DNA of 64,000 bases from Gracilimonas sp. (GTDB lineage Bacteria > Bacteroidota > Rhodothermia > Balneolales > Balneolaceae), in the NCBI RefSeq assembly GCF_014762685.1, contig NZ_JABURM010000006.1, positions 232,384-296,383 on the forward strand, written 5' to 3'. The notes under the pieces were generated by a model, which ran no database searches, was not told the origin of the DNA, and was given only the letters and a program-made list of their open reading frames with translations. Positions 27,801-37,067 of this stretch are shown here, piece after piece; within the stretch, counting starts at the first letter, position 1; each line of letters begins with the position of its first letter. Position numbers and translations under genes: made by a program.

Positions 27801-29342
27801 ATGCCAAAAATACTTTGGGCAGATGATGAAATCGATCATCTGCAATCACATATTATTTTTTTAGAGAAAAAAGGATTTGAAATCACCCCGGTTACAAATG
27901 GTGATGATGCCGTGAGCCTGATTGCATCCGAACCATTTGATATCGTATATCTGGATGAGCAAATGCCGGGTATGGGGGGCATTGAAACTCTCGAAAAAAT
28001 AAAAGCCTTACAGCCTTCCCTTCCTGTGGTAATGATCACCAAAAGTGAAGAAGAGTCAATCATGGAAGATGCTATCGGAGGTAAAATTTCAGATTATCTT
28101 ATCAAGCCTGTCAACCCCAACCAAATTTTATTGACTACCAAACGATTATTAGAGCGCGGTCGTATTCAGTCTGAAAAATCAGCTCAAACATACTTGCGTC
28201 AATTCAATGAACTTTCTTCTCGTATCCACCCCGGCACCCACTGGAAAGAGTGGATAGATATTTATAAAGAACTCACCAATTGGCAAATAGATTTGGGCTC
28301 CGGAGATGAGGGGCTGGTTCAGGTTTTTGACGATCAGTTTAATCAGGCAAATAAGGAATTTGGAAAATTTCTTGACCATGATTACAGGGAATGGGTTAGT
28401 AAGGAAGAGAATCGCCCAACCTTATCTCCCGATATTTTTCAGAAATATGTTAATCCCCGTCTGGGGAAAGATGAACATGTCATGTTTTTCATTATTGATT
28501 GTATGCGTTATGACCAATGGCTGATTTTTGAGCCCTTTCTCTCTAATTATTTTTCCATCGATACCGACTTCTATTATTCCATTCTGCCAACAGCTACTCC
28601 TTATTCGCGGAACGCTATTTTTGCCGGATTGTACCCATCTGAGATCGAGCGCATGTATCCTGAACTATGGAATCAAGGGCAGGATGAATCGTCTTTGAAT
28701 CGGCATGAAGAAGAATTACTGAAAAAACAATTGGAGCGACATGGCATCGATATCAACTTCAAATATGAAAAAATACTGAACGCCGAGGCCGGACGTAAAG
28801 TAGCCGATAAAATCCAGAGTTATGCACAATCCAGGCTGGCTACCTTTGTGTTTAATTTTGTGGATACGCTTGTTCACTCCCGCTCCGACTCAGACGTCAT
28901 CAAGGAACTGGCACCGGATGTATCCGCATTTAGATCCGTAACCGAAGCGTGGTTTCAACACTCTTCTTTACTTCAAATGTTTAAAGGACTTGCCAAAGAA
29001 AATGTCACCCTGGTAATTACGACCGATCACGGTTCCGTACGTGCCCTGCGAGATACCAAAGTTTATGGAGATAAAGACACCGCAACTAACCTCCGCTATA
29101 AGTACGGCCGCAATCTGAAGGCTGATGAATCTGAAGCCGTAATTTTCATGGATGACCCTGAGCAATATAGGCTGCCTAAAATCGGAGCGATTAATAATTA
29201 TATGATTGCCCGGGAAGATTATTACTTCGTATACCCCACAAACTACCACCGGTACCAAAATCGTTATCGCGATACTTTCCAGCATGGAGGCGCCTCGATG
29301 GAAGAAGTGATTTTACCGGTAGCCACTTTAAAACCGAAATAA
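27801..29342 (+). CDS. porX: PorX-type response regulator with PglZ/alkaline-phosphatase-like domain
   Basis: A 513-residue regulator from the ATG at 27801 ([10 protein letters not shown]). Residues 1-120 form a receiver domain with the phospho-acceptor Asp in [10 protein letters not shown] and the Lys in YLIKPVN. Residues ~200-500 form a PglZ/alkaline-phosphatase-superfamily domain with metal and catalytic residues in [34 protein letters not shown] and TTDHGS. In Porphyromonas gingivalis PorX with PorY controls type IX secretion, and the domain is reported to have phosphodiesterase activity on oligonucleotides. The sorted metalloprotease at 22.4 kb suggests a working type IX system. tsaE follows after 1 bp. 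Confidence 0.95.
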   Translation: MPKILWADDEIDHLQSHIIFLEKKGFEITPVTNGDDAVSLIASEPFDIVYLDEQMPGMGGIETLEKIKALQPSLPVVMITKSEEESIMEDAIGGKISDYLIKPVNPNQILLTTKRLLERGRIQSEKSAQTYLRQFNELSSRIHPGTHWKEWIDIYKELTNWQIDLGSGDEGLVQVFDDQFNQANKEFGKFLDHDYREWVSKEENRPTLSPDIFQKYVNPRLGKDEHVMFFIIDCMRYDQWLIFEPFLSNYFSIDTDFYYSILPTATPYSRNAIFAGLYPSEIERMYPELWNQGQDESSLNRHEEELLKKQLERHGIDINFKYEKILNAEAGRKVADKIQSYAQSRLATFVFNFVDTLVHSRSDSDVIKELAPDVSAFRSVTEAWFQHSSLLQMFKGLAKENVTLVITTDHGSVRALRDTKVYGDKDTATNLRYKYGRNLKADESEAVIFMDDPEQYRLPKIGAINNYMIAREDYYFVYPTNYHRYQNRYRDTFQHGGASMEEVILPVATLKPK

Positions 29343-29343
29343 C

Positions 29344-29772
29344 GTGGAACAGTTTAAAAGCTCATCGGTAGAAGAAACTATCCAAATTGGTTTTGAGTTC
29401 GGCAGGGAATTAAAACCCGGAGATGTGGTATGTCTGAACGGAGATTTGGGTTCCGGAAAAACCCATTTTGTAAAAGGCGTGGCTTCTTATTTTGGAATAG
29501 AACCTGAAGCTGTAAGTTCACCAACCTACACCTTGATTCATGAATATCCGGGATCTGTTCCTATCTATCATTTTGACTGCTACCGGTTAAAAAATGAACA
29601 GGAAGCCCTTGAAATTGGCGCTGAAGAATACTTTTATGCAGAGGGCATTTGCCTGGTTGAATGGCCCGAGAAAATAAATTCTTTAATTCCGGAGGAAGCG
29701 ATTTGGATAAAAATTTCACATCTTTCGGATTCTGAACGAACAATCAGCATTCATCAAAAGCAGCAAGAGTGA
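29344..29772 (+). CDS. tsaE: tRNA t6A biosynthesis ATPase TsaE
   Basis: ATPase that supports the TsaB-TsaD complex in making N6-threonylcarbamoyladenosine at A37 of tRNA. The Walker A motif is GDLGSGKTHFVKG near residue 38, followed by SSPTYTLIHEYP and the Walker B-like IYHFDCYRL, then CLVEWPEKI, all canonical for TsaE. 142 residues is the normal length. The start is GTG, 1 bp after the porX stop, so translation is probably coupled. To my knowledge porX-tsaE adjacency is common in Bacteroidota. Confidence 0.95.
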   Translation: MEQFKSSSVEETIQIGFEFGRELKPGDVVCLNGDLGSGKTHFVKGVASYFGIEPEAVSSPTYTLIHEYPGSVPIYHFDCYRLKNEQEALEIGAEEYFYAEGICLVEWPEKINSLIPEEAIWIKISHLSDSERTISIHQKQQE

Positions 29773-30059
29773 TGGCACTCTCAAAAAAACGCAGACTTTC
29801 ATATCGGCTTGACCTCCTCCCGGTGATCCTACCCTATCATCGGCGGGCAAAAAACACCCTGCGCACCGGCGACTTGGTTTATTACGGCCCCAGCCCGGAG
29901 TATTACGGGATTGGTGAAGTGGTCCAAACCGCCGAAAAAGTATGCATGGTCGATTTTCGCGGGACCGGGGAATTGGGTATCCACAAAGATGAGATGCTTT
30001 CCTCCTATCTCATCCCCATCCACAAACTGAACCTATCCGGTGTATTAAAGAGCCGGTGA
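29772..30059 (+). CDS. Small basic protein with possible SH3/Tudor-like domain
   Basis: I do not recognise a named family. The 95-residue product starts at the ATG overlapping the tsaE stop (TGATG), or one codon earlier at GTG, so it is the third gene of the porX-tsaE operon. The N-terminus is very basic (MALSKKRRLSYRLDLL). The core LRTGDLVYYGPSPEYYGIGEVVQ, then a MVDFRGTGELGI strand and an EMLSSYLIPI end resemble the small barrel of CarD/DUF3553-like domains (GD-x-V, GxGxV, V-x-F). That likeness is by eye only. Transcription or RNA-related binding would suit such a fold. Confidence 0.62.
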   Translation: MALSKKRRLSYRLDLLPVILPYHRRAKNTLRTGDLVYYGPSPEYYGIGEVVQTAEKVCMVDFRGTGELGIHKDEMLSSYLIPIHKLNLSGVLKSR

Positions 30060-30064
30060 GTAAA

Positions 30065-30153
30065 TCATGCTGAACCGACAGCCGGTGGTGAAGTATCTTC
30101 CGGGGTTTTCCTGTTCACACTTTTGTAGATCCTTCGGGGCCCCTCAGGATGAC
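30065..30153. repeat. Palindromic intergenic repeat, copy 2 (GTCATNCTGA/GAAGNATCT type)
   Basis: The left arm has TCATGCTGAA (30065-30074) and GAAGTATCT (30090-30098). The right arm has AGATCCTTCGG (30127-30137) and CTCAGGATGAC (30143-30153). The arm motifs match those at 11507-11604, giving the same inverted-pair layout. It lies between convergent genes, the tsaE operon and the porin. The rest of the 200-bp gap shows no other clear element. Confidence 0.65.
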
Positions 30154-30260
30154 CTGTTATTTACTCTCCCCTTCGTTCAGGAGCTGATTTCAGGAGTTGC
30201 TTGTTTTAAAATTTTAGCCGTTTATTAACCATAATCTCTGTGTCCGTTTACACCGAGTTG

Positions 30261-31313
30261 TTAGAAACGATAAGCAAGGGTTATTCTAGGAATGATATCC
30301 GTATCAGGGGAGATTCCATTGGCATCTTCTCCGTAAATCACCATTTCTACATTGGGTTGAAGATGGATTCCTTCTGCCAGAGTATAGTCTACTCCTGACG
30401 TAAGAAAGGTAGAAGATGTAGTCGATGAAATGGGTAAGTAGTCATTGTCATCCGTGCCGGGTATGCCATCAAAAGCGTGATCTAAGCGCAAAAAGCCCCG
30501 GGTTTTACCGGCAATATCAAAGTGGCTGAAAACCGAGGCCAGCTGAACGTCCAGGTCTCCGGCAGGTATTGCATTTTGCCGGGTTTGTCGGGAATATAAA
30601 GCGCCCAGGCTAAATGTGTCTGTTTCATAAGCCCCAAATAGTTGCAGCGTATACCGGTCACTGCTCCCAATGCGGTCGTCATAGTCTCCATAAATTTCTA
30701 CTAATAAATCTTCTGAGAGTTCATAGCCTAAGGAAAGCATCCACTTTTTTCCTTGGTTGATTTCATTAGCGCGGTTACTGTTTCCATTACCTACCATAAA
30801 ATGATAATTCAGTGAGCCTTTGGGCAACAAGCTTCCCTTAAAAGACAATCCCAAATCCCTGGAACTGCCCATCCCGAATAAGTCAAGGGGACTCTTTTCT
30901 ACTGACCGGTAGCTCCAGACATCTTCTATCACGCCCCAAGTGGGTGTTCCGGAAATCCCCGCTACAATTTCATGTTCCTCCTTTTTCCACTTTAGATAAG
31001 CGTCTTTTACGACCGGTGTCATCTTCATGGCTTGATCGGAAAAACTACCGTCACTATCCATCTCCAACCGCAATCGTGTTGAAAAACCAGAAGCAATGTC
31101 GCGGTTATAGGTGAAATATATGCGGCGAAACCAAACCCCGTTTTCATTTACTATACTTTCATCATGATTTTGGGCTACCCAGTAGTAATCGGAGTAAACT
31201 GTGCCACTAAAAGAACCCGGGGTGGAAGTTTGTTCCTGCGCCCGGACGGATGAGATAGATAAGGTCATGACTAGACAAATGCCTGCCATGACTACAAAAC
31301 GTAGTGAATTCAT
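30261..31313 (-). CDS. Outer-membrane beta-barrel porin-like protein
   Basis: A 350-residue exported protein with a signal peptide (residues 1-25, ending VRAQ) and alternating amphipathic strands throughout, ending in the typical barrel C-terminus TLAYRF. Blocks such as RIYFTYNRDIASGFSTRLRLEMDSDG resemble porin families of Bacteroidota that are often annotated as hypothetical or phosphate-selective-porin-like. It lies 89 bp after phoU on the same strand, so it may be the outer-membrane arm of phosphate uptake. I see no clear lysine ladder to prove phosphate selectivity. Confidence 0.75.
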   Translation of the reverse strand: MNSLRFVVMAGICLVMTLSISSVRAQEQTSTPGSFSGTVYSDYYWVAQNHDESIVNENGVWFRRIYFTYNRDIASGFSTRLRLEMDSDGSFSDQAMKMTPVVKDAYLKWKKEEHEIVAGISGTPTWGVIEDVWSYRSVEKSPLDLFGMGSSRDLGLSFKGSLLPKGSLNYHFMVGNGNSNRANEINQGKKWMLSLGYELSEDLLVEIYGDYDDRIGSSDRYTLQLFGAYETDTFSLGALYSRQTRQNAIPAGDLDVQLASVFSHFDIAGKTRGFLRLDHAFDGIPGTDDNDYLPISSTTSSTFLTSGVDYTLAEGIHLQPNVEMVIYGEDANGISPDTDIIPRITLAYRF

Positions 31314-31402
31314 AGGATTATGTGCTGATACTTTTGTGCTGATTTATTTTATCGTGTCCCGCAATATCCGGGATGGATCAATCCTGATCCAGGCTCAGTG
31401 TG

Positions 31403-32125
31403 CTACTTATCAGGCTGAGTTTTTTTGTGCTTTAAAACTTTTGCTTCAATATAGAAAACGATTTCTTCGGCGGTATTTTTTGAGAGATCCCCAACTCTTT
31501 CCAATTTACCGATCATCGAAAAAAGGTAAAGTAACATCTGCAAATTAGGTTTTTTTTCTTCGTTGAGGGCCTGAATGCGAGCTGAAGACTCCTGGTGGAT
31601 TTTATTTAAAGTTTTATCCATTGAAAATATCTTTCTTGCTATACCTGTGTCTTCTTTGATAAATGCATTTGACACATTGTGCAACATTTCCGTGGCCGTA
31701 TCAAACATGATATCGACCTGCATTTCCTCGATCAGGCTTTGGTCAATACTTTCATCTAATTCCAGTATATACTTCGCCATGCTGTTGGCATGATCACCCA
31801 GCCTTTCTAAATCGGAATTGATTTTTATAGCAGCGAGTACGAACCGCAAATCAATAGCAACCGGGTTAAACAAAGCAAGGATATTCTCGCAGTCGCGGTC
31901 TATCTTTAGCTCCATTGCATCTACCCTTTTCTCATTTAGGTTGATTTCCTCCGCTAATTCCAGATCAAACTCAAGCAGTGCGGTTTTGCATTTATCCAAT
32001 TGGGTTTTCACCAGATGCATGAGCTCTAAAACATCTTCTTTCAATATTTTAAGTTCTGTATCTAAATGCGACATACTTTCCTTTTCTTCCTGGGTAATAT
32101 TGATCGTTTCGGTTTCCTTCATCAT
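31403..32125 (-). CDS. phoU: Phosphate transport regulator PhoU
   Basis: A 240-residue all-helical protein with the two PhoU repeats. Metal-binding acidic motifs are in [16 protein letters not shown] (first repeat) and in the matching helix of the second repeat. [28 protein letters not shown] and [23 protein letters not shown] are the paired signature helices. PhoU binds PstB and the sensor PhoR to keep the Pho regulon off when phosphate is plentiful. No phoBR genes are in the window. It overlaps pstB by 4 bp (ATGA). Confidence 0.95.
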   Translation of the reverse strand: MMKETETINITQEEKESMSHLDTELKILKEDVLELMHLVKTQLDKCKTALLEFDLELAEEINLNEKRVDAMELKIDRDCENILALFNPVAIDLRFVLAAIKINSDLERLGDHANSMAKYILELDESIDQSLIEEMQVDIMFDTATEMLHNVSNAFIKEDTGIARKIFSMDKTLNKIHQESSARIQALNEEKKPNLQMLLYLFSMIGKLERVGDLSKNTAEEIVFYIEAKVLKHKKTQPDK

Positions 32126-32940
32126 CCAAACCTTCCGGTAATATAGTTTTGAGTTCGGTCTTTATCAGGATTTGTGAAAATTTTCTTGGTGTCCCCGTAT
32201 TCAATGAGTTCACCCATATACATAAAAGCCGTTTTATCACTCACCCGCCCGGCTTGCTGCATGTTATGGGTTACAATAACTACCGTATATTTTTCTCGAA
32301 GACTATAGATCAGATCCTCAATTTTTCCCGTCGAAATAGGATCTAATGCGGAGGTTGGCTCATCCATCAACAACACAGATGGTTTTACAGCCAGCGCCCT
32401 TGCAATGCAAACTCGCTGCTGCTGCCCCCCTGAAAGTGCCAAAGCCTGTTTATTCAAATCATCTTTAACTTCCTCGTAAATAGTAGCCTGCTTCAGCGAT
32501 TCTATGACACGTTCTTCTATGAAATCTTTATCCTTAATGCCCTGAATTTTCAACCCGTAGGCTACATTCTCAAAAATAGACTTGGGAAACGGATTAGGTT
32601 TTTGGAAAACCATGCCCACTGCTTTTCTGAGTTCCTCCACTTTCACAGACGGATCATAGATGCTTTTCCCATCAAACTTGATTTCACCTTCCAATTTAAA
32701 AGTATCAATGCCATCATTCATGCGGTTAAAAGCGCGCAACAAAGTGGATTTTCCGCAGCCTGAAGGACCAATAAAAGCCGTTACGGTATTAGCCAAAATT
32801 TTCAAATTGATGTTTTTCAGGGCTTTAAAATCGTCATAGTAAGCATCCAGATTCTTGGTTGCCAGCTTTATTCTGGAACCCTTTTCTGTGTGATTACTTT
32901 TGGGTCGGGCGGTTCGCATTTCTTTCACGTCTATATTCAT
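32122..32940 (-). CDS. pstB: Phosphate ABC transporter ATP-binding protein
   Basis: Energises phosphate import. The Walker A motif [12 protein letters not shown] lies near residue 57, followed by FNRMNDGI, the Q-loop in [21 protein letters not shown], signature [19 protein letters not shown], Walker [17 protein letters not shown] and switch His in VTHNMQQA. All are canonical for PstB. 272 residues; the N-terminal 25 residues are basic and slightly longer than in E. coli. Fourth gene of the pstSCAB-phoU operon. Confidence 0.97.
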   Translation of the reverse strand: MNIDVKEMRTARPKSNHTEKGSRIKLATKNLDAYYDDFKALKNINLKILANTVTAFIGPSGCGKSTLLRAFNRMNDGIDTFKLEGEIKFDGKSIYDPSVKVEELRKAVGMVFQKPNPFPKSIFENVAYGLKIQGIKDKDFIEERVIESLKQATIYEEVKDDLNKQALALSGGQQQRVCIARALAVKPSVLLMDEPTSALDPISTGKIEDLIYSLREKYTVVIVTHNMQQAGRVSDKTAFMYMGELIEYGDTKKIFTNPDKDRTQNYITGRFG

Positions 32941-32987
32941 TATTCTATTTTTTAGCGCTCTTTATTTTTCCACTTGAACCTTTTCCA

Positions 32988-33845
32988 TTACCATTTCATT
33001 TTTTCCTGCCAGCGGTGCCGCAAGTAGACGGCTATGCCGTTCATCATTAAAGTAATACCAAGAAGCACAATGATAGCAGCAGCAGCATTTATTACAAACT
33101 CGTGTTGTGGTCGGGAAACCCAATTGAAGATCTGGATGGGCAGTACGGTAAATTCATCCAGTAGACCACGCGGGGCAAATGGAACATACGCGAGAGCGCC
33201 CACCACAATAAGAGGGGCCGTCTCTCCGACTGCACGTGAAATGGCCAGGATCACACCGGTTAAAATACCACCGAAAGAGGCCGGTAAAATTTGATACCAG
33301 ATGGTTTGCCATTTAGTGGCCCCAAGCCCTTGCGAAGCTTCCCGAATAGTGCCCGGGACAGCACGAATCGCCTCCCTGGTTGAAACGATAATTATCGGGA
33401 GAATGAGCAGGGACAACGTTAATGCTCCGGCTAAAATACTATTTCCTAAATGAGCCAGCCGCACAAATAACCCCAAACCAAGCAAACCATAAATCACAGA
33501 CGGAACTCCCGCTAAGTTGGCGATATTTACTTCCAACAGCGTATTTAACCTGCTGTTTTTCGCGTATTCTTCCAGATAAATACCAGCACCAACGCCAACC
33601 GGAAATGAGATTAAGGTAGTAAGCACCAAAATCCACAAACTCCCAATCCATGCGGTATATATCCCTGACTGTTCGGCAAAGCGAGATGGAAGAGAAGTAA
33701 GAAAATCCCAGCTCAATCTGCTCAGCCCCATGTATAGGATAAAGCCCATGAAAATGGACAGAATGATAATCCCTATCCAAGTAGCTGATATGCCGACCAC
33801 TCGGAATAATTTATCCTTTATTCTGTTTTTCTTAGCGTTATTCAT
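32988..33845 (-). CDS. pstA: Phosphate ABC transporter permease PstA
   Basis: Six-helix inner-membrane permease, 285 residues. The binding-protein-dependent transporter motif is in [27 protein letters not shown] (EAA loop, given in overlapping blocks) and [16 protein letters not shown] precedes it. [31 protein letters not shown] is typical of PstA. The start overlaps the pstC end by 8 bp. Confidence 0.96.
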   Translation of the reverse strand: MNNAKKNRIKDKLFRVVGISATWIGIIILSIFMGFILYMGLSRLSWDFLTSLPSRFAEQSGIYTAWIGSLWILVLTTLISFPVGVGAGIYLEEYAKNSRLNTLLEVNIANLAGVPSVIYGLLGLGLFVRLAHLGNSILAGALTLSLLILPIIIVSTREAIRAVPGTIREASQGLGATKWQTIWYQILPASFGGILTGVILAISRAVGETAPLIVVGALAYVPFAPRGLLDEFTVLPIQIFNWVSRPQHEFVINAAAAIIVLLGITLMMNGIAVYLRHRWQEKMKW

Positions 33846-34716
33846 ATTTCTGACGGTACCTGCTTCTTATCCAATAACTTACGGTGTTCAATATAAAAGT
33901 GAATACAAACAAGGTGATACCCGCGGCAAAAATCGTTTTATACTCAAGAGTCCCGTGAGGTACATCCCCCTTACTTACTTGTATAATATAGGCCGTGATG
34001 GTCTCGATAGGAACGGTAGGATCTAAAGTCATTCGCGGTTGATGTCCCGCGGCAATTGCCACGATCATTGTTTCTCCGATAGCACGTGCTATGGCCAATA
34101 TCACCGAAACAATGATACCCGAAGAAGCTGCCGGAACCATGACCCGAAAAGCGGTTTGCAGCCTGGTAGATCCCATTCCAAATGAAGCCTGACGTAAAGA
34201 ATTCGGAACTGCACTTAACGCATCTTCACTCAGTGAGGAGACAAAAGGTATAATCATAATTCCCATTACAATACCCGGCGAAAGTGCGTTAAAACCTGAC
34301 AAATCAGGATATATGGATTGCAGGAACGGGGTAACAATCATAAGTGCAAAAAAACCATACACCACAGTTGGCACCACCGCCAGCACCTCAAGCATGGGTT
34401 TCATAATACGTCGAAACTTACGGGTAGCATATTCGCTCAGGTAAATGGCGATGGTTAGTCCGATAGGCAGCGCAACTGATACAGCAATTATAGTTGTGAG
34501 GAAAGTTCCAGACAATAAGGGCAGTATTCCATATTCTTTTTGAGTAAACAGCGGCGTCCACTGGGTTCCGGTTAAGAAATCCCACATGGAAACTTCTTTG
34601 AAAAAGCCCACCGCCTCCACCAACAAAGTCAGGATAATACCGATGGTAGTCAGTATGGTTAGTAGTGCACAGGCTGCCAACATCTTTTCTATGAACTTCT
34701 CATGCCACTGCTTCAT
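33838..34716 (-). CDS. pstC: Phosphate ABC transporter permease PstC
   Basis: Partner permease of PstA, 292 residues with six predicted helices. Family blocks: [17 protein letters not shown] in the periplasmic loop, [34 protein letters not shown], the EAA loop around [15 protein letters not shown], and [17 protein letters not shown]. It lies 76 bp downstream of pstS, the largest gap in the operon. Confidence 0.96.
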   Translation of the reverse strand: MKQWHEKFIEKMLAACALLTILTTIGIILTLLVEAVGFFKEVSMWDFLTGTQWTPLFTQKEYGILPLLSGTFLTTIIAVSVALPIGLTIAIYLSEYATRKFRRIMKPMLEVLAVVPTVVYGFFALMIVTPFLQSIYPDLSGFNALSPGIVMGIMIIPFVSSLSEDALSAVPNSLRQASFGMGSTRLQTAFRVMVPAASSGIIVSVILAIARAIGETMIVAIAAGHQPRMTLDPTVPIETITAYIIQVSKGDVPHGTLEYKTIFAAGITLFVFTFILNTVSYWIRSRYRQKYE

Positions 34717-34792
34717 AAACTTATGTCCTCAATACGTACTGCCAGGTATGCATGCAATAGTGAAAATCTAAATGCGATAAAAGAAAAAAGTT

Positions 34793-35719
34793 TTATTGCG
34801 ATTGTTCTGATATAAAAGACTCAAACTTCTCCAGCTGAATCTGGTATTCTTCATCCTGCATTGGTATATAGCCTACCGATGGGGCAAACTCTCCAGCATT
34901 TTTCAGATAATAGATAATGAAGTCTTGAACATGGTCTTTTTCAGCAGCTGTTTCAGAAACATAGATGAACAATGGGCGGGATAATGGAGCATAACTTCCA
35001 TCTTTCACAGTTTCTAAAGAGGGTTTAACAGGATGACCATCCCCATTATCAACAGCTATAAGTTTTAGCTTACCCGCATTTTCTTCAAAATAGGCCAAGC
35101 CAAAAAAACCGATCGCATAGGTATCTGTCGAAACTCCCTGTACCAACACATTGTCATCTTCGCTGGCAGTGAAGTCTCCGCGGCTTGCCCCACTTTCACC
35201 TACTATGGCTTCGGTAAAGTAATCATAAGTCCCGGATGCAATACCAGGACCAAACAAGTGAATTTCTTCATCAGGCCACTCGGGACGTACCTGGCTCCAT
35301 CTCATAATTTCTCCCTGGGCAGCCGGCTCCCAGATCATTTTTAATTCTTCTACCGTAAGCTCATTGGCCCAGTCATTTTCCGGATTCACCACTACGGCAA
35401 TGCCATCAAAAGCCACTGACAACTCCAGATAGTCGATCTCGTTCTGTTCGGCTAATTCAATTTCGCTGGGTTTAATACTGCGTGACGCATTATTGATATC
35501 TGTTTCACTTCTTAAGAACTGCTTGAATCCACCACCGGTACCGGATACTCCAACCGTAACTCTCGTGTCTGGGGCTTCGGTCCTGTATTCTTCAGCAACT
35601 GCTTCTGTGATGGGGTAAACGGTACTGGATCCGTTAATTTTTATATCTTTCTTAGGACCCTGTCCGCAGGAGGCCATTAAGGAGGCTAAAACGATAGCTA
35701 ATACTGTGTGCTTGATCAT
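34793..35719 (-). CDS. pstS: Phosphate-binding lipoprotein PstS
   Basis: High-affinity phosphate receptor, 308 residues. The signal ends in a lipobox (LMASC), so it should be a lipoprotein on the inner membrane. Ligand loops are typical: KINGSSTVYPITEAVAEEY near residue 28, SGTGGGFKQF near 65 and ASRSIKPSE near 83, followed by FGPGIASGTYDYFTEAI and YAIGFFGLAYF. It is the first gene of the operon; the 240-bp upstream region holds an array of 11-bp-phased repeats likely to be the Pho control site. Confidence 0.96.
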   Translation of the reverse strand: MIKHTVLAIVLASLMASCGQGPKKDIKINGSSTVYPITEAVAEEYRTEAPDTRVTVGVSGTGGGFKQFLRSETDINNASRSIKPSEIELAEQNEIDYLELSVAFDGIAVVVNPENDWANELTVEELKMIWEPAAQGEIMRWSQVRPEWPDEEIHLFGPGIASGTYDYFTEAIVGESGASRGDFTASEDDNVLVQGVSTDTYAIGFFGLAYFEENAGKLKLIAVDNGDGHPVKPSLETVKDGSYAPLSRPLFIYVSETAAEKDHVQDFIIYYLKNAGEFAPSVGYIPMQDEEYQIQLEKFESFISEQSQ

Positions 35720-35780
35720 TGAAATTTATTTAATTTAAATACTATTTAGAATCAGAATTTATCATCCTCTCTTTACCCTT

Positions 35781-35831
35781 CTGTTATTTTAATGTTAAAT
35801 TTGTTTTACCTCTATGTTAGAGAGATGTTAA
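35781..35831 (-). promoter_or_regulatory. Pho-box-like array of 7-bp repeats in 11-bp phase
   Basis: Read on the plus strand: CTGTTAT (35781), ATGTTAA (35792), a degenerate GTTTTAC (35803), ATGTTAG (35814) and ATGTTAA (35825). All starts are exactly 11 bp apart, and the array ends 62 bases before the pstS start codon. Read towards pstS the unit is TTAACAT with 4-bp spacers, very like the TTAACA-type direct repeats bound by Gram-positive PhoP and the 11-bp period of E. coli PhoB sites. Binding is inferred. Confidence 0.65.
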
Positions 35832-35959
35832 GTAAGTTTTCTGAGACAGGAATTCTGCATACATAATTTCGGTAGGAGGGTTGATTATTTAACATTTTTA
35901 GTTGTTTATTAATCTGTCTTGATTTTTATTGATAGCACTTACACCTTAATTTTAGATTC

Positions 35960-36196
35960 ATGGCCGAACATCCTAAAAGAAATGCCCCCTGCCACTGTGG
36001 TAGCAACAAAAAATATAAAAATTGTTGCATAGATAAAGATCGTTCAACTATTATTTCAAAAGCGGGAATTACAGGTCTTATACTCTTATTTCTTGTTGGA
36101 GCCTGGTTTTTGGTAACTGCTATATCTGGTGAAGATAGCACCCAAAGTTGTCCGACAGGTACCACTTGGTCGGCATCCCACCAACATTGCCATTAA
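35960..36196 (+). CDS. Small SEC-C motif protein with one transmembrane helix
   Basis: A 78-residue protein in three parts: a SEC-C zinc-binding motif at residues 8-24 (APCHCGSNKKYKNCC, i.e. CxCxn-CC), one transmembrane helix at ~36-56 (TGLILLFLVGAWFLVTAI), and a short C-terminal tail with two cysteines and histidines (CPTGTTWSASHQHCH). SEC-C motifs occur at the end of SecA and in many small proteins, where they bind zinc and often partners. The N-terminus should be cytoplasmic; the tail may bind metal outside. Function unknown. It stands between divergent pstS and pnuC. Confidence 0.75.
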   Translation: MAEHPKRNAPCHCGSNKKYKNCCIDKDRSTIISKAGITGLILLFLVGAWFLVTAISGEDSTQSCPTGTTWSASHQHCH

Positions 36197-36295
36197 GGCT
36201 TTAAATCCCCGGAATGACCTTAAATTAACTTACCAGTTCACCCTTTCCCTTCTTATCTTCACGCCTGAATTTCAGCTTTACCCAATATATTTTTT

Positions 36296-36943
36296 ATGGA
36301 ATACGTCATCGACGGTATTATTAATGGGGTCCTTAACACCACTCTGCTTGAGTGGGTTGCCGTGGGCACAGGATTGCTGAGCGTCTGGTTTTCCATGAAG
36401 GAAAATATTTGGGTTTATCCCACCGGCATCGTCAGCGTATTGATTTATGTGTACATCGCCTTTGTCTATAAGCTCTATGCTGACATGGGGGTTAATTTCT
36501 ATTACTTTATAATGAGTGTATATGGCTGGTATTACTGGCTGCATCCAAAAAATGATTCCCGCGAACAGGTTCCGGTTACCATGAACAATCGAAATGAAAA
36601 CCTGATCTCAGCGGTACTTACTCTCGGTTCTTTCGGAATCCTTTACTACGTATTATCTAATTTCACGGACAGTGATGTTGCTTTTTGGGACTCTCTGACC
36701 ACTTGTTTTGCTATTTTGGGAATGTTTCTGATGGCCCGCAAAAAACTGGAGAGCTGGATTGCCTGGATCATCACGGATTTAATTTCCATTCCTCTCTATT
36801 TTTATAAAGAATTGGTTCTCACCAGTTTTCAGTTTCTGGTATTTACAGCCATTGCTATCGCAGGGTATCTTGCCTGGAAAAAATCGATGGAGGAGGAAAA
36901 AAAGAAAAGAGACACCCAAACATCAGCTGCAATTTCTGCATAG
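36296..36943 (+). CDS. pnuC: PnuC-type nicotinamide riboside/mononucleotide transporter
   Basis: A 215-residue polytopic membrane protein of the PnuC family with about seven helices. Typical blocks are LEWVAVGTGLLSVWFSMKENIWVYPTGIV (shown in overlapping parts), YADMGVNFYYFIMSVYGWYYWL near residue 70 (Trp/Tyr-rich substrate stack), and SWIAWIITDLISIPLYFYK near 160. PnuC carries nicotinamide riboside by facilitated diffusion for NAD salvage. No salvage kinase gene and no recognisable riboswitch is next to it; the 99-bp upstream gap is unremarkable. Confidence 0.92.
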   Translation: MEYVIDGIINGVLNTTLLEWVAVGTGLLSVWFSMKENIWVYPTGIVSVLIYVYIAFVYKLYADMGVNFYYFIMSVYGWYYWLHPKNDSREQVPVTMNNRNENLISAVLTLGSFGILYYVLSNFTDSDVAFWDSLTTCFAILGMFLMARKKLESWIAWIITDLISIPLYFYKELVLTSFQFLVFTAIAIAGYLAWKKSMEEEKKKRDTQTSAAISA

Positions 36944-37012
36944 GCTGACACAGGTATGCTCTCCGTTTGAACCTTGCGGGAAGTTTTTAAATAGATATAA
37001 TATTGATTAAAT

Positions 37013-37042
37013 AAAAAAAGCCGGAGAGTAAATCCCCGACTT
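37013..37042 (-). terminator. Rho-independent terminator of the duplicated lipoprotein gene
   Basis: On the minus strand a GC-containing hairpin (arms at 37033-37042 and 37018-37027, two mismatches, loop of five) is followed by seven T residues. It lies about 25 bases after the stop codon of the lipoprotein gene. Confidence 0.7.
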
Positions 37043-37067
37043 CTGAAATCACATTTTTTATTAAGGA

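Noticed and set aside
31370..31402. Terminator after phoU
   Set aside because: Only a 6-bp stem (GGATCA/TGATCC at 31375-31390) without a T-run on the minus strand; too weak to call.
36197..36295. Riboswitch upstream of pnuC
   Set aside because: No NAD+, preQ1 or TPP core motif is visible; the gap is only 99 bp and mostly pyrimidine-rich.
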